Assembly (NCBI RefSeq): GCF_005280585.1
Contig: NZ_SZVO01000023.1
Location: 1 to 64,000 of the forward strand
Direction of reading: 5' to 3'
Source of the DNA: Dyadobacter frigoris
GTDB taxonomy: Bacteria; Bacteroidota; Bacteroidia; Cytophagales; Spirosomataceae
DNA length: 64,000 nucleotides
A model generated the notes under the pieces. The model saw only the letters and a program-made list of their open reading frames with translations. It was not told the DNA's origin and ran no database searches. Positions 17,015-25,739 of the stretch are shown here, one piece after another (the stretch's first letter is position 1; every line of letters starts with the position of its first letter). Position numbers and translations under genes: made by a program.

Positions 17015-17977
17015 TTAGAAGGCGAATCCAATTTTAAGGCCACCCCATTTATGGGTTCTGCCGGTTTCAAATTCCTTACTCAGGTAGGTCCGGTAATATT
17101 CAACGTAAAGATTCCGCACACTTAATATCACCCCATAAGAATTCTGAAAAGTGAAACGGTTGATTTGTCCCGCCGTTAAAGTATAAGGACTGCTCCGGTT
17201 GATAATTCCTCCCTGCATACTTGCGTCATATCCAATCAGACTAACCAAAGGCTGGGTATAGAAATAAAGCTGATAATTGTTTTTAATTCTTTTTTCATGT
17301 GTTTGAAAGGGAGAATCAAATCTTCCAATTGTAAGCGTAGCTCCGCCCTGGATTTTATCAGAAAGCGTACCGAGACGAATTCCTGAATTTGTGTTCAGAG
17401 AAATGATATCGGGAACATTGAAAATTTCTTTTTCGTAGTTCAATTCATAATTAACTACCACCTCATTTCGGATCTGATATTGCCAGCCCATCGGCTCGGG
17501 ATCTCCCGTCCAGCTATGAATTTTCTTTTGCATTTTACCCGCAAAGGCAGCTGGGCCAAGCATACCGGTACTTAATATGGAAGACAATCTTGATTTGTGC
17601 AAAGTGTCAACAGAAACGGCGAAACTTTTGAGCATAATCACGCCGGCAAACGGACGATCATTCCGTAGAATTTCGTTGCTTTTAATACTGGTAGGAGTGA
17701 AACCGTAATGCTCAAAAGAAATACCATATTTTGTACGGCTGTTTTTTAACCGCAGCAATGTTTGTGATAACGGATTTTTTTTCAGGGCCGGATTGACAAA
17801 TTCCAGATTGTAACCCTGAGTATAATAATAATCCGTTTTGGTGTAGAAATCATTGTCATAATGAATCCTGAGATATTTTTCCCCCGTTACATTTCTGAAT
17901 GAGGCAATATTATCAATCCTCTGGCCAAAAGACACCAGGGGAAATAAAATGATTAATATTAAAAGTAGTTTTCGCAT
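17015..17977 (-). CDS. LpxR-like lipid A deacylase family outer-membrane protein
   Basis: A 320-residue protein with a signal peptide (MRKLLLILIILFPLVSFGQ) and a predicted beta-barrel. LpxR family signatures are RIHYDNDFYTKTDYYYTQG (with Asn42-Asp43 and Thr53 in the active-site block), NDRPFAGVIM, GMLGPAAFAGKMQKKIHSW and the GWQYQIRNE segment. It ends in an aromatic-rich strand (GGLKIGFAF). Characterised LpxR removes the 3'-acyloxyacyl group of lipid A from the outer leaflet. Monocistronic. Activity here is inferred from motif conservation. Confidence 0.85.
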   Translation of the reverse strand: MRKLLLILIILFPLVSFGQRIDNIASFRNVTGEKYLRIHYDNDFYTKTDYYYTQGYNLEFVNPALKKNPLSQTLLRLKNSRTKYGISFEHYGFTPTSIKSNEILRNDRPFAGVIMLKSFAVSVDTLHKSRLSSILSTGMLGPAAFAGKMQKKIHSWTGDPEPMGWQYQIRNEVVVNYELNYEKEIFNVPDIISLNTNSGIRLGTLSDKIQGGATLTIGRFDSPFQTHEKRIKNNYQLYFYTQPLVSLIGYDASMQGGIINRSSPYTLTAGQINRFTFQNSYGVILSVRNLYVEYYRTYLSKEFETGRTHKWGGLKIGFAF

Positions 17978-18011
17978 AGTGAGAAATATACGATCTCAAA
18001 CTTGCGACGGA

Positions 18012-18431
18012 TTAAGCCAGATGCGCCAATAATGCTTTTACATGCAATTCATTATCGGAAAGATATTTGGCATGATCTACTTCTTTATGAAAAATGCGCT
18101 GGATTTTTCCTTTTTCATAAGCCAGGAAAACAGCAGGATGCACATAGTATTTTCTGCAAACGGTTCGTGTATTTCCCAAATGTGCAGCTACGGCACCCAG
18201 GCAAGTATTTACTGTTTTTGTAAATTCTCTTTTGGTTTTATATTCTGATTGGCTACTCAAAAACTCAAAGGCAGTAACAGTACCCGTCCAGGTACGGAAA
18301 TCTTTTGCGGAAAAATTTGCTCCGGTATATATTCTGATATATTTGTTCACATGGCTGGCGGACAAAGCACATTTTTCTCCTTTTTCATTGGTGTGAAGCA
18401 AGATCACTTTTCTTCGATAAACATTTTTCAA
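18012..18431 (-). pseudogene. C-terminal fragment of a type IB DNA topoisomerase
   Basis: 139 residues that match only the C-terminal catalytic part of the eukaryote/poxvirus-type topoisomerase IB found in bacteria. Visible are the SASHVNKYIRIYTGANFSAK block, KDFRTWTGT with a catalytic Arg (residue 46), and LGNTRTVCRKYYVHPAV with the nucleophilic Tyr (residue 96). The N-terminal domain and the earlier catalytic Arg/Lys segment, roughly 200 residues, are absent. Its first codons overlap the end of the response regulator gene in another frame, so a deletion probably joined the two. Without the missing residues DNA relaxation is not expected. Confidence 0.78.
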
Positions 18432-18858
18432 GAATGCAGATCAGGCTCGAAAAACTGGTTGGCTTCTGAACATAGAGGTTAGCACCTGCATTGTAAGCTG
18501 ATTCCAGAAGATAACCCGCTACGGAAGTGGATAAAATAATAACCGGAGTTTTCCGGAAAGTATCCGTTGACCTCAGTTCTGAAAGACATTCAAGTCCGTT
18601 TTTAACCGGCATGTTCATGTCCAGAAATATTATGTCAGGAACGACTTCACTTGAATTTAATTTTTTCATCAATTCCAAACCATTTTCAGCTGTTACAAGG
18701 TTAGACGATAGGGGAAGTTGTTCTAATGCTTCCTGAAAAAGGAACGTATCATCTTCGTCATCATCTGCTAAAAAAATATTGTAGAATTTATCCGGGGTCA
18801 TATTTTGGTACTCCTGAAATTGCGTCAAGTTCTGGTTTATGTTATTTGAATCTGACAA
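18385..18858 (-). CDS. Single-domain response regulator with a foreign-looking C-terminus
   Basis: A 157-residue receiver with FLADDDEDD (acidic pocket about 30-37), phosphoacceptor Asp80 in FLDMNMPVKNG, ILSTS and the Lys in YVQKPTSF. After LICILEKCL the last residues are read out of frame through sequence shared with the topoisomerase fragment (18385-18431), so the tail appears to come from that gene. The core fold is complete, so it may still work as a phosphorelay receiver. No kinase is adjacent. Confidence 0.85.
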   Translation of the reverse strand: MSDSNNINQNLTQFQEYQNMTPDKFYNIFLADDDEDDTFLFQEALEQLPLSSNLVTAENGLELMKKLNSSEVVPDIIFLDMNMPVKNGLECLSELRSTDTFRKTPVIILSTSVAGYLLESAYNAGANLYVQKPTSFSSLICILEKCLSKKSDLASHQ

Positions 18859-19045
18859 AGTTATGATTACCAGGTCTTACACAACAAACTTTTTTCATAG
18901 GTTAAACAGAACATAAAATTAATACAAATTTTTTCGATTCTTTCGGATTTAATATATTCAATGTTGAATAAAATCGCCATTGTGAGATATGGGATTTAGG
19001 GATCGATTTAGCTAAAACAGCTTTTCAGGACAGATGCCCAAGAAA

Positions 19046-19060
19046 ATTTTGATGGCATAA
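19046..19060 (+). promoter_or_regulatory. Shared 15-bp upstream element, second copy
   Basis: ATTTTGATGGCATAA is identical to the minus-strand element at 16852-16866. It is followed by TTTTTTGATTTTTGG and the 12-bp palindrome TTTGGTACCAAA (19071-19082). A diverged relative, ATTTTGATTTGGTAC, precedes the small membrane protein gene at 42632. Confidence 0.6.
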
Positions 19061-19105
19061 TTTTTTGATTTTTGGTACCAAATATCACCTAAAATGTAAG
19101 AAATT

Positions 19106-19669
19106 ATGAATAAGGTCACATTAAGTGCGCTGTTTCTGGCAAGTATATTGACATTCTCGTCTTGTAACTCTTCAAAAAAAGAAGACAGCAAGGACATGGC
19201 GGAAGATGCCAACGAAAAAAAATTCGATGATACAAAAATTGAAGACGATACAGAATTTGCGGTTGCAGCAGCGGATGGCGGAATGCTGGAAGTACAATTA
19301 GGAGAGCTGGCTGAAAAAAATGCAGCTTCTCCCGGCGTAAAAGATTTTGGTAAAATGATGGTAAAAGATCATTCGAAAGCGAATGACGAACTGAAAGCGC
19401 TGGCAGCTAAGAAGAATATTACTTTGCCAACAACATTAAGCGAGAAATGTCAGAAAATGTATAACGATCTCGCAGAGAAAACCGGAAAGGACTTTGACAA
19501 AGCTTATGTTTCTGCTATGGTTGATGACCACAAGGAAGACATTAAGGAATTTGAAGATGCTTCGAAAGACGGTATAGATGCTGACATAAAAACTTGGGCA
19601 GCAGAAAAATTACCAACTTTAAATCATCATCTGGAAACGGTACAAGGTTTGAAGGAAACGCTTAAATAA
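19106..19669 (+). CDS. DUF4142 lipoprotein
   Basis: A 187-residue protein. The signal peptide ends in a lipobox (LTFSSC, Cys20), followed by a charged linker and a DUF4142 ferritin-like helical domain (about 48-187). Family features are GGMLEVQLGELAEKNAASPGVKDFG, MVKDHSKANDELK and VDDHKEDIKEFE. Periplasmic or outer-membrane lipoprotein. The function of the family is not known, and it recurs in stress regulons. It has its own promoter region and terminator. Confidence 0.9.
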   Translation: MNKVTLSALFLASILTFSSCNSSKKEDSKDMAEDANEKKFDDTKIEDDTEFAVAAADGGMLEVQLGELAEKNAASPGVKDFGKMMVKDHSKANDELKALAAKKNITLPTTLSEKCQKMYNDLAEKTGKDFDKAYVSAMVDDHKEDIKEFEDASKDGIDADIKTWAAEKLPTLNHHLETVQGLKETLK

Positions 19670-19690
19670 GCATCAAAATCCTTTTGTATT

Positions 19691-19726
19691 AAAGCGGAAC
19701 GACCTTGGGTTGTTCCGCTTTTTTTG
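19691..19726 (+). terminator. Terminator of the DUF4142 gene
   Basis: AAAGCGGAACGACC pairs with GGTTGTTCCGCTTT around TTG, followed by a T-run. It starts 21 bp after the stop codon. Confidence 0.9.
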
Positions 19727-19842
19727 TGAGTATTATTTTGAAGGAAATGGCTTATTTTAATTAATCCTTGTTTTTTGAAAGTATATAAAGTTATTTTGTC
19801 TACTAATTTTATAGAGTAATTCGTTACTTGTTTATTTATACC

Positions 19843-21414
19843 ATGCAAACCCGAAAGATCAGCCTGAAATTTTTATCGTTTATCCTCGTTTTTTTGTACC
19901 TTTTTTTGGGAACTGATTTCGTTTTATTAGCCCAGAACAGACAAGAGAAAAGGCCCAATATCATTTTTATATTTTCCGATGATCATGCTTATCAGGCTAT
20001 AAGTGCCTATGGGAGCAAATTGGCACAAACACCCAATATTGACCGGATTGCGCGTGAAGGTGCTATTTTGACAAACGCTTTAATAACAAATTCCATTTGC
20101 GGTCCGAGCCGTGCTACTTTACTTACCGGAAAATATAGCCACATGAATGGTTATAAAGTGAATGAAAAAAAGTTTGATGTAACGCAGCAAATATTTCCTG
20201 CACTTCTTCAAAAAAGTGGTTACCAAACGGCCTGGGTTGGGAAATGGCATTTGGGAAGTTTGCCGGTTGGATTTGATTTCTGGAAAGTTTTACCCGGGCA
20301 GGGACAATATTACAATCCGGATTTGATTGGCCAAAAAGGTGATACAACGCGTGTCAATGGTTATGTGACAGACATCATTACAGATCTTTCGTTGAATTGG
20401 CTAAAAGAAAGAGACCAGTCGAAACCATTTTTTATGGTTGTTGGGGAAAAAGCGACGCACCGGGAATGGCTTCCGGATTTACAGGATCTTGGGGCTTATG
20501 ATGATGTGGATTTTCCGTTGCCTGCGAATTTTTTCGATGATTATAAAAACCGCATCGCTGCCGGAAAGCAGGATATGACGATTGATAAAACGATGCTGCT
20601 AAGGCAAGATTTGAAAGTACATGCGGATTATGAGAAAGACGGGATGTACAAAAGATTTACACCGGAGCAGAAAAAAATATTTTCCGACTACTACGAAAAT
20701 AAAATCAGCAAAGATTTTGATGATAAAAAACTGACCGGTGAAGCTTTGGTAAAATGGAAATATCAGCGTTATATCAAGGATTATCTTTCAACAGCAAAAT
20801 CGCTTGATAGAAATATCGGTAAAATGCTGGACTATCTGGATCAGAGTGGTTTGTCTAAAAATACAGTTGTTATTTACGCTTCTGACCAAGGTTTTTATCT
20901 GGGTGAACATGGCTGGTTTGACAAAAGATTTATATACGAAGAATCGCTAAAAACGCCATTTGTAATTCGCTATCCCGGCGTAATAAAACCCGGTACAACA
21001 GTTGAACAACTAATTCTGAATATAGACTGGGCGCCAACTTTACTCAATATTGCCGGAACAAAAATCCCTGCTGATATCCAGGGAACATCGTTTTTGCCTT
21101 TGCTTCACACACCACAGGTTACCAAAACGCCGTGGAGAAAAGGAGCTTATTACCATTATTATGAATTTCCGCAGCCGCATCATGTTTATCCGCATTTTGG
21201 CATAAGGACAAAACGGTATAAGCTGGCATATTTCTATGGTGGTGCGGATTCGTGGGAATTGTATGATCTGGAAAAAGATCCAACGGAGATATCAAATGTT
21301 TACGGAGCGCCAGGGTACGAATCGATCGGTCTTGATTTGAAAGCGGAATTGAAATCGCTTATGATTCAGTACAAGGATACCGACGCCTTGGAAATTTTGA
21401 ACTTAGCTAAATAA
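19843..21414 (+). CDS. Type I (formylglycine) sulfatase, periplasmic
   Basis: About 523 residues from ATG 19843 (MQTRKISLKFLS), with a signal peptide ending near LLAQ. A TTG at 19828 would add five residues. Sulfatase motifs: the metal-binding Asp pair in FIFSDDHAY, the formylglycine site CGPSRATLLTG (Cys at about residue 86, the C-x-P-S-R type), GKWHLG, and YASDQGFYLGEHGWFDKR supplying further metal and sulfate ligands. The Cys-type motif needs conversion to formylglycine, and a formylglycine-generating enzyme is encoded two genes downstream. The end resembles glucosamine-6-sulfatase-like S1 subfamilies, but substrate assignment is tentative. Confidence 0.92.
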   Translation: MQTRKISLKFLSFILVFLYLFLGTDFVLLAQNRQEKRPNIIFIFSDDHAYQAISAYGSKLAQTPNIDRIAREGAILTNALITNSICGPSRATLLTGKYSHMNGYKVNEKKFDVTQQIFPALLQKSGYQTAWVGKWHLGSLPVGFDFWKVLPGQGQYYNPDLIGQKGDTTRVNGYVTDIITDLSLNWLKERDQSKPFFMVVGEKATHREWLPDLQDLGAYDDVDFPLPANFFDDYKNRIAAGKQDMTIDKTMLLRQDLKVHADYEKDGMYKRFTPEQKKIFSDYYENKISKDFDDKKLTGEALVKWKYQRYIKDYLSTAKSLDRNIGKMLDYLDQSGLSKNTVVIYASDQGFYLGEHGWFDKRFIYEESLKTPFVIRYPGVIKPGTTVEQLILNIDWAPTLLNIAGTKIPADIQGTSFLPLLHTPQVTKTPWRKGAYYHYYEFPQPHHVYPHFGIRTKRYKLAYFYGGADSWELYDLEKDPTEISNVYGAPGYESIGLDLKAELKSLMIQYKDTDALEILNLAK

Positions 21415-21416
21415 GA

Positions 21417-22859
21417 TTGATTGTGCAGAAAACAGAATATGACGCCATTGTTGTAGGTTCAGGGCCTAATGGATTTGCTGCCGCAATTACTTTACAGCAA
21501 CAGGGACTTTCTGTTTTATTGATTGAAGGTAAAAAGGAGATAGGCGGAGGAATGAGAACGCAGGCATTAACACTGCCGGGTTTTTTACATGATGTTTGTT
21601 CAGCGGTTCATCCGATGGCGGTGCTTTCTCCATTTTTTAAAAGTTTATCGCTTGAACAATATGGACTAGAATTAATTCATCCAAAACATGCCGCCGCACA
21701 CCCTTTTGATGACGGAACAGCTGGTATTTTGGACCGTTCGGTTGAAGAAACGGCAAAAGGTTTGGGAAAAGATGAGGAAGCTTATCTGAATTTTATGAGT
21801 CCGGTTGTACGGGATTTGCCCAAATTATTGCCGGATTTATTGGGTCCGTTTCCAATACCAAAATATCCACTGGCATTGGCAGAATTTGGATTAAAAGCAA
21901 TTCCATCCGCTGTTTATGTGGCGAATAAATTTAAGACAAAACTCGCCCGTGGACTTTGGGCAGGCATGGCCGCCCATGCGATTCAGCCGCTAGGAAACCT
22001 GACAACTTCCGCAATTGGATTGATGTTGATGGCAGCAGGACATGTAGCCGGCTGGCCAATTCCGAAGGGTGGTTCTCAGTCTGTTGCGAATGCTTTGGCT
22101 GCCGGATTTCTGGCTTTGGGAGGGGAAATTCAAACTGATTTTCTGGTAAAATCATTGAATCAGCTTCCACCTGCAAGAGTTGTTTTGTTTGATGTAACGC
22201 CAAAACAATTGGTAGAAATTGCCGGAGAAAAGTTAAGTGCTTCGTATAAAAATCGTTTGGTAAAATACCGTTACGGCATGGGCGTTTTTAAAATCGACTG
22301 GGCTTTGAGTGCGCCGATTCCTTTTAAAGCGGAAGCATGCCGAAGTGCGGGAACTGTACATTTGGGTAATACCCTGGAAGAAATTGCAGAAGGTGAAAAA
22401 ATGACGTCGGAAGGAAAACAATCACAAAAACCTTATGTGCTTTTATCCCAGCCAAGTGTATTTGATGATAGCCGTGCGCCGGAAGGAAAACATACGGCGT
22501 GGGCTTATTGTCACGTACCAAATGGCTCGAAAGAAGATATGACGGCCGCGATTGAAAATCAGGTGGAACGTTTTGCGCCGGGTTTTAAGGATTTGATCAT
22601 TGCCCGAAGTACAATGAATACAGAACAAATGGAGGCATATAATCCGAATTATATCGGTGGGGATATTAATGGCGGAGTTCAGGATATTTTTCAATTGTAT
22701 ACGCGTCCGGTTTTAAGTTTATCGCCTTACCGGACCTCTGATGCAGGAATATATCTTTGCTCGTCATCTACGCCACCGGGGGGAGGCGTTCATGGAATGT
22801 GTGGATATCATGCAGCGAAAAGTGCTTTGAAGGATATTTTTAAAATTTCAATTAGTTGA
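21417..22859 (+). CDS. FAD-dependent oxidoreductase (phytoene dehydrogenase-like, COG1233 type)
   Basis: A 480-residue protein with an N-terminal Rossmann dinucleotide motif YDAIVVGSGPNGFAAA and the Glu-ending second strand LLIEG, then GGGMRT. The C-terminal FAD segment is DAGIYLCSSSTPPGGGVHGMCG. It belongs to the phytoene desaturase / amine oxidase-like superfamily. No carotenoid genes are adjacent, so the substrate is open. The start is TTG at 21417 or GTG at 21423. No ATG is available. It begins 2 bp after the sulfatase stop, so the two are probably cotranscribed and coupled. Confidence 0.82.
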   Translation: MIVQKTEYDAIVVGSGPNGFAAAITLQQQGLSVLLIEGKKEIGGGMRTQALTLPGFLHDVCSAVHPMAVLSPFFKSLSLEQYGLELIHPKHAAAHPFDDGTAGILDRSVEETAKGLGKDEEAYLNFMSPVVRDLPKLLPDLLGPFPIPKYPLALAEFGLKAIPSAVYVANKFKTKLARGLWAGMAAHAIQPLGNLTTSAIGLMLMAAGHVAGWPIPKGGSQSVANALAAGFLALGGEIQTDFLVKSLNQLPPARVVLFDVTPKQLVEIAGEKLSASYKNRLVKYRYGMGVFKIDWALSAPIPFKAEACRSAGTVHLGNTLEEIAEGEKMTSEGKQSQKPYVLLSQPSVFDDSRAPEGKHTAWAYCHVPNGSKEDMTAAIENQVERFAPGFKDLIIARSTMNTEQMEAYNPNYIGGDINGGVQDIFQLYTRPVLSLSPYRTSDAGIYLCSSSTPPGGGVHGMCGYHAAKSALKDIFKISIS

Positions 22860-22909
22860 AATAGACCGGTTAACAGCAGGTCGTTGGTAGTAAATAAATA
22901 AAATTTGAG

Positions 22910-23989
22910 ATGAAGGTTTTTGAAAAAGTATTTTTGTTGATGTCGCTCGCCGTCATCGGTTTAAGCTGTCAGACAAAACAGACAGCAGAAGAAAAAACGA
23001 AGGATAGTCTGGCAAAATGTATCGCAGACGGAATGCCTACACGTGCTTCTGCAATTTTGGCAAGTCAGGAAAAAATTGTGGAAGGAAAAGGAAGCAATGA
23101 CGGAATGGTTTTGATTAAAGGTGGCGAATTTCTGATGGGCGCTGATGAATTCCCGGATTCAAGACCGATGCATAAAGTGAGTGTCGATCCTTTCTACATG
23201 GATGAGCATGAGGTAACAAACGCGGAGTTTTCCCGTTTTGTTAAGGCCACAAACTATAAAACCATTGCAGAACGTCCATTAAATCCAGTCGATTATCCGG
23301 GAGTTCCAGCAGATAAACTTGTTCCGGGTTCGGCGGTTTTTACACCGACAGCACAAAAAGTTTCGCTGGAAAATCCCCTGCAATGGTGGAATTATGTACC
23401 AGGTGCAAGTTGGTCACAGCCCGAGGGAAAAGGAAGTTCGATTAAAGGCCGCGAAAATTTGCCGGTCGTTCATGTTTCCTATGAGGATGCAACTGCATAT
23501 GCCAAATGGGCCGGAAAGCGTTTGCCAACAGAAGCTGAATGGGAATTTGCTGCACAGGGAGGAAAAGGAAATCATACCTACTATTGGGGAGACCAGCTGA
23601 AACCCGCCAACAAATGGGTTGCCAATATTTATCAGGGAAGTTTTCCTGACAATAATTTAAAAGAAGATGGTTATGCAGGTGCCGCACCTGTTAAAACATT
23701 TCCAGCTAATTCTTATGGTTTGTTTGACATGGATGGCAACGTCTGGGAATGGTGCGAGGATTTATACCGTCCGGATTATTATCAGAAAAGTCCGGCTAAA
23801 AATCCTCAGGGTCCAAAAGATAGTTATGATCCTGATGAACCCGGTGCTGTAAAACGTGTTCAGCGTGGCGGATCATTTCTGTGCAGCGACGAATATTGCA
23901 TTCGCTACAAGGCAGGAAGCCGTGGAAAAGGTGAAGTTACGAGCGGAAGTAATAATTTAGGCTTTCGTTGCGTAATGGCTGTAAAATAA
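22910..23989 (+). CDS. Formylglycine-generating enzyme (SUMF1/FGE family) lipoprotein
   Basis: A 359-residue protein with a lipoprotein signal (VIGLSC, Cys20). The FGE-sulfatase domain runs from about residue 63: MVLIKGGEFLMGADE, RLPTEAEWEFAAQGG, FDMDGNVWEWCEDLY, RGGSFLCSDEYCIRYKAGSR and NLGFRC. The two cysteines of LCSDEYC correspond to the active-site, copper-binding pair of aerobic FGEs, so it is likely a true maturase and not only an FGE-fold protein. It would oxidise the sulfatase Cys to formylglycine in the cell envelope. Co-directional with the sulfatase and the oxidoreductase, 50 bp after the latter. Confidence 0.9.
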   Translation: MKVFEKVFLLMSLAVIGLSCQTKQTAEEKTKDSLAKCIADGMPTRASAILASQEKIVEGKGSNDGMVLIKGGEFLMGADEFPDSRPMHKVSVDPFYMDEHEVTNAEFSRFVKATNYKTIAERPLNPVDYPGVPADKLVPGSAVFTPTAQKVSLENPLQWWNYVPGASWSQPEGKGSSIKGRENLPVVHVSYEDATAYAKWAGKRLPTEAEWEFAAQGGKGNHTYYWGDQLKPANKWVANIYQGSFPDNNLKEDGYAGAAPVKTFPANSYGLFDMDGNVWEWCEDLYRPDYYQKSPAKNPQGPKDSYDPDEPGAVKRVQRGGSFLCSDEYCIRYKAGSRGKGEVTSGSNNLGFRCVMAVK

Positions 23990-24071
23990 TTTCACAGTTA
24001 TAATCTGTTCATTATTAAATAGTTATGTTTGGTGAAATGCAAAAAAGGTATTGTTTCAAAAATAATTATAC

Positions 24072-24102
24072 TCTATTAAGTTAATAGAATAAGTATTCTA
24101 TT
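24072..24102. promoter_or_regulatory. Two overlapping palindromes upstream of the RBBP9-like gene
   Basis: CTATTA-AGT-TAATAG (24072-24086) overlaps AATAGAATA-AG-TATTCTATT (24083-24102), both perfect inverted repeats. They lie about 90 bp before the next start codon and could be operator sites for a dimeric repressor. Confidence 0.4.
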
Positions 24103-24192
24103 GTTTTTATCAGGAATAAGACATTACTTTGTAATATAAAATTTAATTTTGGGATCGAAAATTAAATCATTTGAAACGGATTGGCTTAGTAT

Positions 24193-24750
24193 ATGAGTAC
24201 TCGTTTTTTGACAGTTCCAGGGTTGGCGGGTTCGGGGCCGCAGCATTGGCAAACCATTTGGGAAGTTCAGCAACCCGATTTTTTTAGCAGAATTGAACAG
24301 GATAACTGGGATTGGCCGAACCGTGAAGATTGGGTAGAAAGATTGCAGGAGATTATCAGCAAATTGACATCTCCGACCGTTTTGGTTGCGCATAGTCTGG
24401 GCTGCATAACGGTGGTTCACTGGGCAGCAAAATATTCGTCTCCATGGATTGAAGGCGCTTTACTGGTTGCACCGGCAGATGCTGAACTATCAAAAAGATT
24501 GAATTTTGTTGAGGGGTTTGTTCCCATTTCTTTTTTGCCGTTACCGTTTAAAAGTATCGTTGTAGCAAGTACCAATGACATTTACGCTTCGATCAAACGT
24601 TCGCAATTTTTTGCAAATGCATGGGGAAGTGAGTTTATAAATCTTGGAAAAAAAGGGCATATCAATGCCGTATCAAAACTGCAAGACTGGCCGGAGGGAA
24701 AAGATATCCTTAAACAACTGGCAAATTCCGGGTTTGTTGGCATAAAATAA
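24193..24750 (+). CDS. RBBP9/YdeN-family serine hydrolase
   Basis: A 185-residue alpha/beta hydrolase of the RBBP9/YdeN family. The N-terminal VPGLAGSGPQHWQTIWE, DNWDWPNREDWV, the nucleophile in VAHSLGC, the Asp in STNDIY and the His in GKKGHIN are all in place and the length is normal. Cytoplasmic. Substrates of the family are largely unknown. It is monocistronic, with a terminator downstream. Confidence 0.9.
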   Translation: MSTRFLTVPGLAGSGPQHWQTIWEVQQPDFFSRIEQDNWDWPNREDWVERLQEIISKLTSPTVLVAHSLGCITVVHWAAKYSSPWIEGALLVAPADAELSKRLNFVEGFVPISFLPLPFKSIVVASTNDIYASIKRSQFFANAWGSEFINLGKKGHINAVSKLQDWPEGKDILKQLANSGFVGIK

Positions 24751-24798
24751 AAGTAGTTAAAGTTTTTATATCAAGTAGTAATTGGGCTAGTACAGTGT

Positions 24799-24833
24799 AT
24801 CGGGTGCGATTTCCGCACCCGATTACCTTTTTT
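24799..24833 (+). terminator. Terminator of the RBBP9-like gene
   Basis: ATCGGGTGCG pairs with CGCACCCGAT around ATTTC, followed by TACCTTTTTT. It lies about 50 bp after the stop. Confidence 0.85.
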
Positions 24834-24889
24834 CAGGAATTTATTTACATCTTTATAAAATCTCTAATCAATTTAATTTCAAGAAAACG

Positions 24890-25501
24890 ATGAAAAAAAT
24901 CTTTGTGTTTGCATTGGTGGGTCTATGGGTAAATGCTGCTGCGATTGCAGGTGGTCCGGCTAAGTCAAAAGTTGCTGACAAAAGTTTAAGTGTTGATACA
25001 AAAGCAAGCAAAGTTGTTTGGGTTGGTAAAAAAGTAACCGGCGAACATACCGGAGTTGTGCCTATCAGCAGCGGAACGTTAATTTTGGATAAAGATAAAT
25101 TGAAAGGCGGAAACTTCGTTTTAGACACAAAATCTTTGACAGTTACGGATTTAACGGACAATGATTCCAATGGAAAACTAACAGGCCATTTGAAAAGCAA
25201 TGACTTTTTTGCGGTTGAAAAATTTCCTCAGTCTAAACTTGATATTACTTCGGTAACTGCAAAAGGAGCGAACGTATATGACGTAACAGGAAAGCTGACA
25301 ATTAAAGGAATTACAAACGATATCACGTTTCCTGTAACAGTAAAAGCAGATGGAAAAACAGTAGCTGCAACTGCGAAATTAACTGTTGACCGTACAAAAT
25401 ATGACATTAAATTCCGTTCAACAAATTTCTTCGAAAACCTTGGCGACAAGGCAATTTCAAATGATTTTATTTTGGATGTAAATCTGGTTGCGAACAAGTA
25501 G
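24890..25501 (+). CDS. YceI family periplasmic protein
   Basis: A 203-residue protein with a signal peptide (MKKIFVFALVGLWVNAAAIA) and a lipocalin-like YceI domain. Features are KASKVVWVGKKVTGEHTG, LTGHLKSNDFFAVEKFPQ and GKLTIKGITNDITFPV. YceI proteins bind polyisoprenoid-type lipids in the periplasm. The specific ligand here is unknown. Monocistronic, with its own terminator. Confidence 0.92.
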   Translation: MKKIFVFALVGLWVNAAAIAGGPAKSKVADKSLSVDTKASKVVWVGKKVTGEHTGVVPISSGTLILDKDKLKGGNFVLDTKSLTVTDLTDNDSNGKLTGHLKSNDFFAVEKFPQSKLDITSVTAKGANVYDVTGKLTIKGITNDITFPVTVKADGKTVAATAKLTVDRTKYDIKFRSTNFFENLGDKAISNDFILDVNLVANK

Positions 25502-25554
25502 GCATTGGCTATTAGCTTTTAGGAATTAGCTTTTTGCCCGAACAAAGTTTGTTG

Positions 25555-25588
25555 AAACTACCCGTTGATTCATTTCGGCGGGTAGTTT
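25555..25588 (+). terminator. Terminator of the YceI gene
   Basis: AAACTACCCG pairs with CGGGTAGTTT around a TTGATTCATTTCGG loop, followed by T residues. The bases just after it up to 25739 hold no other recognisable feature. Confidence 0.8.
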
Positions 25589-25739
25589 TTTTGTGGGTTG
25601 AGATTTTAAATAAATAAAATATGATTTCTTATTAAGCTTCATTCTCACTACGCGCCATTCTAACCGCCAACAGCTAAAAGAAGTAGGCGAGCAGGTTTTC
25701 CCTCTTTCCTAAGTAATTCGTCATCATAAGCTATACTAA

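Noticed and set aside
19051..19067. Reading the shared upstream element as a sigma-54 promoter (TGGCAT, then TTTGAT)
   Set aside because: The -12 part lacks the required GC doublet in both copies, so the classical sigma-54 consensus is not met.
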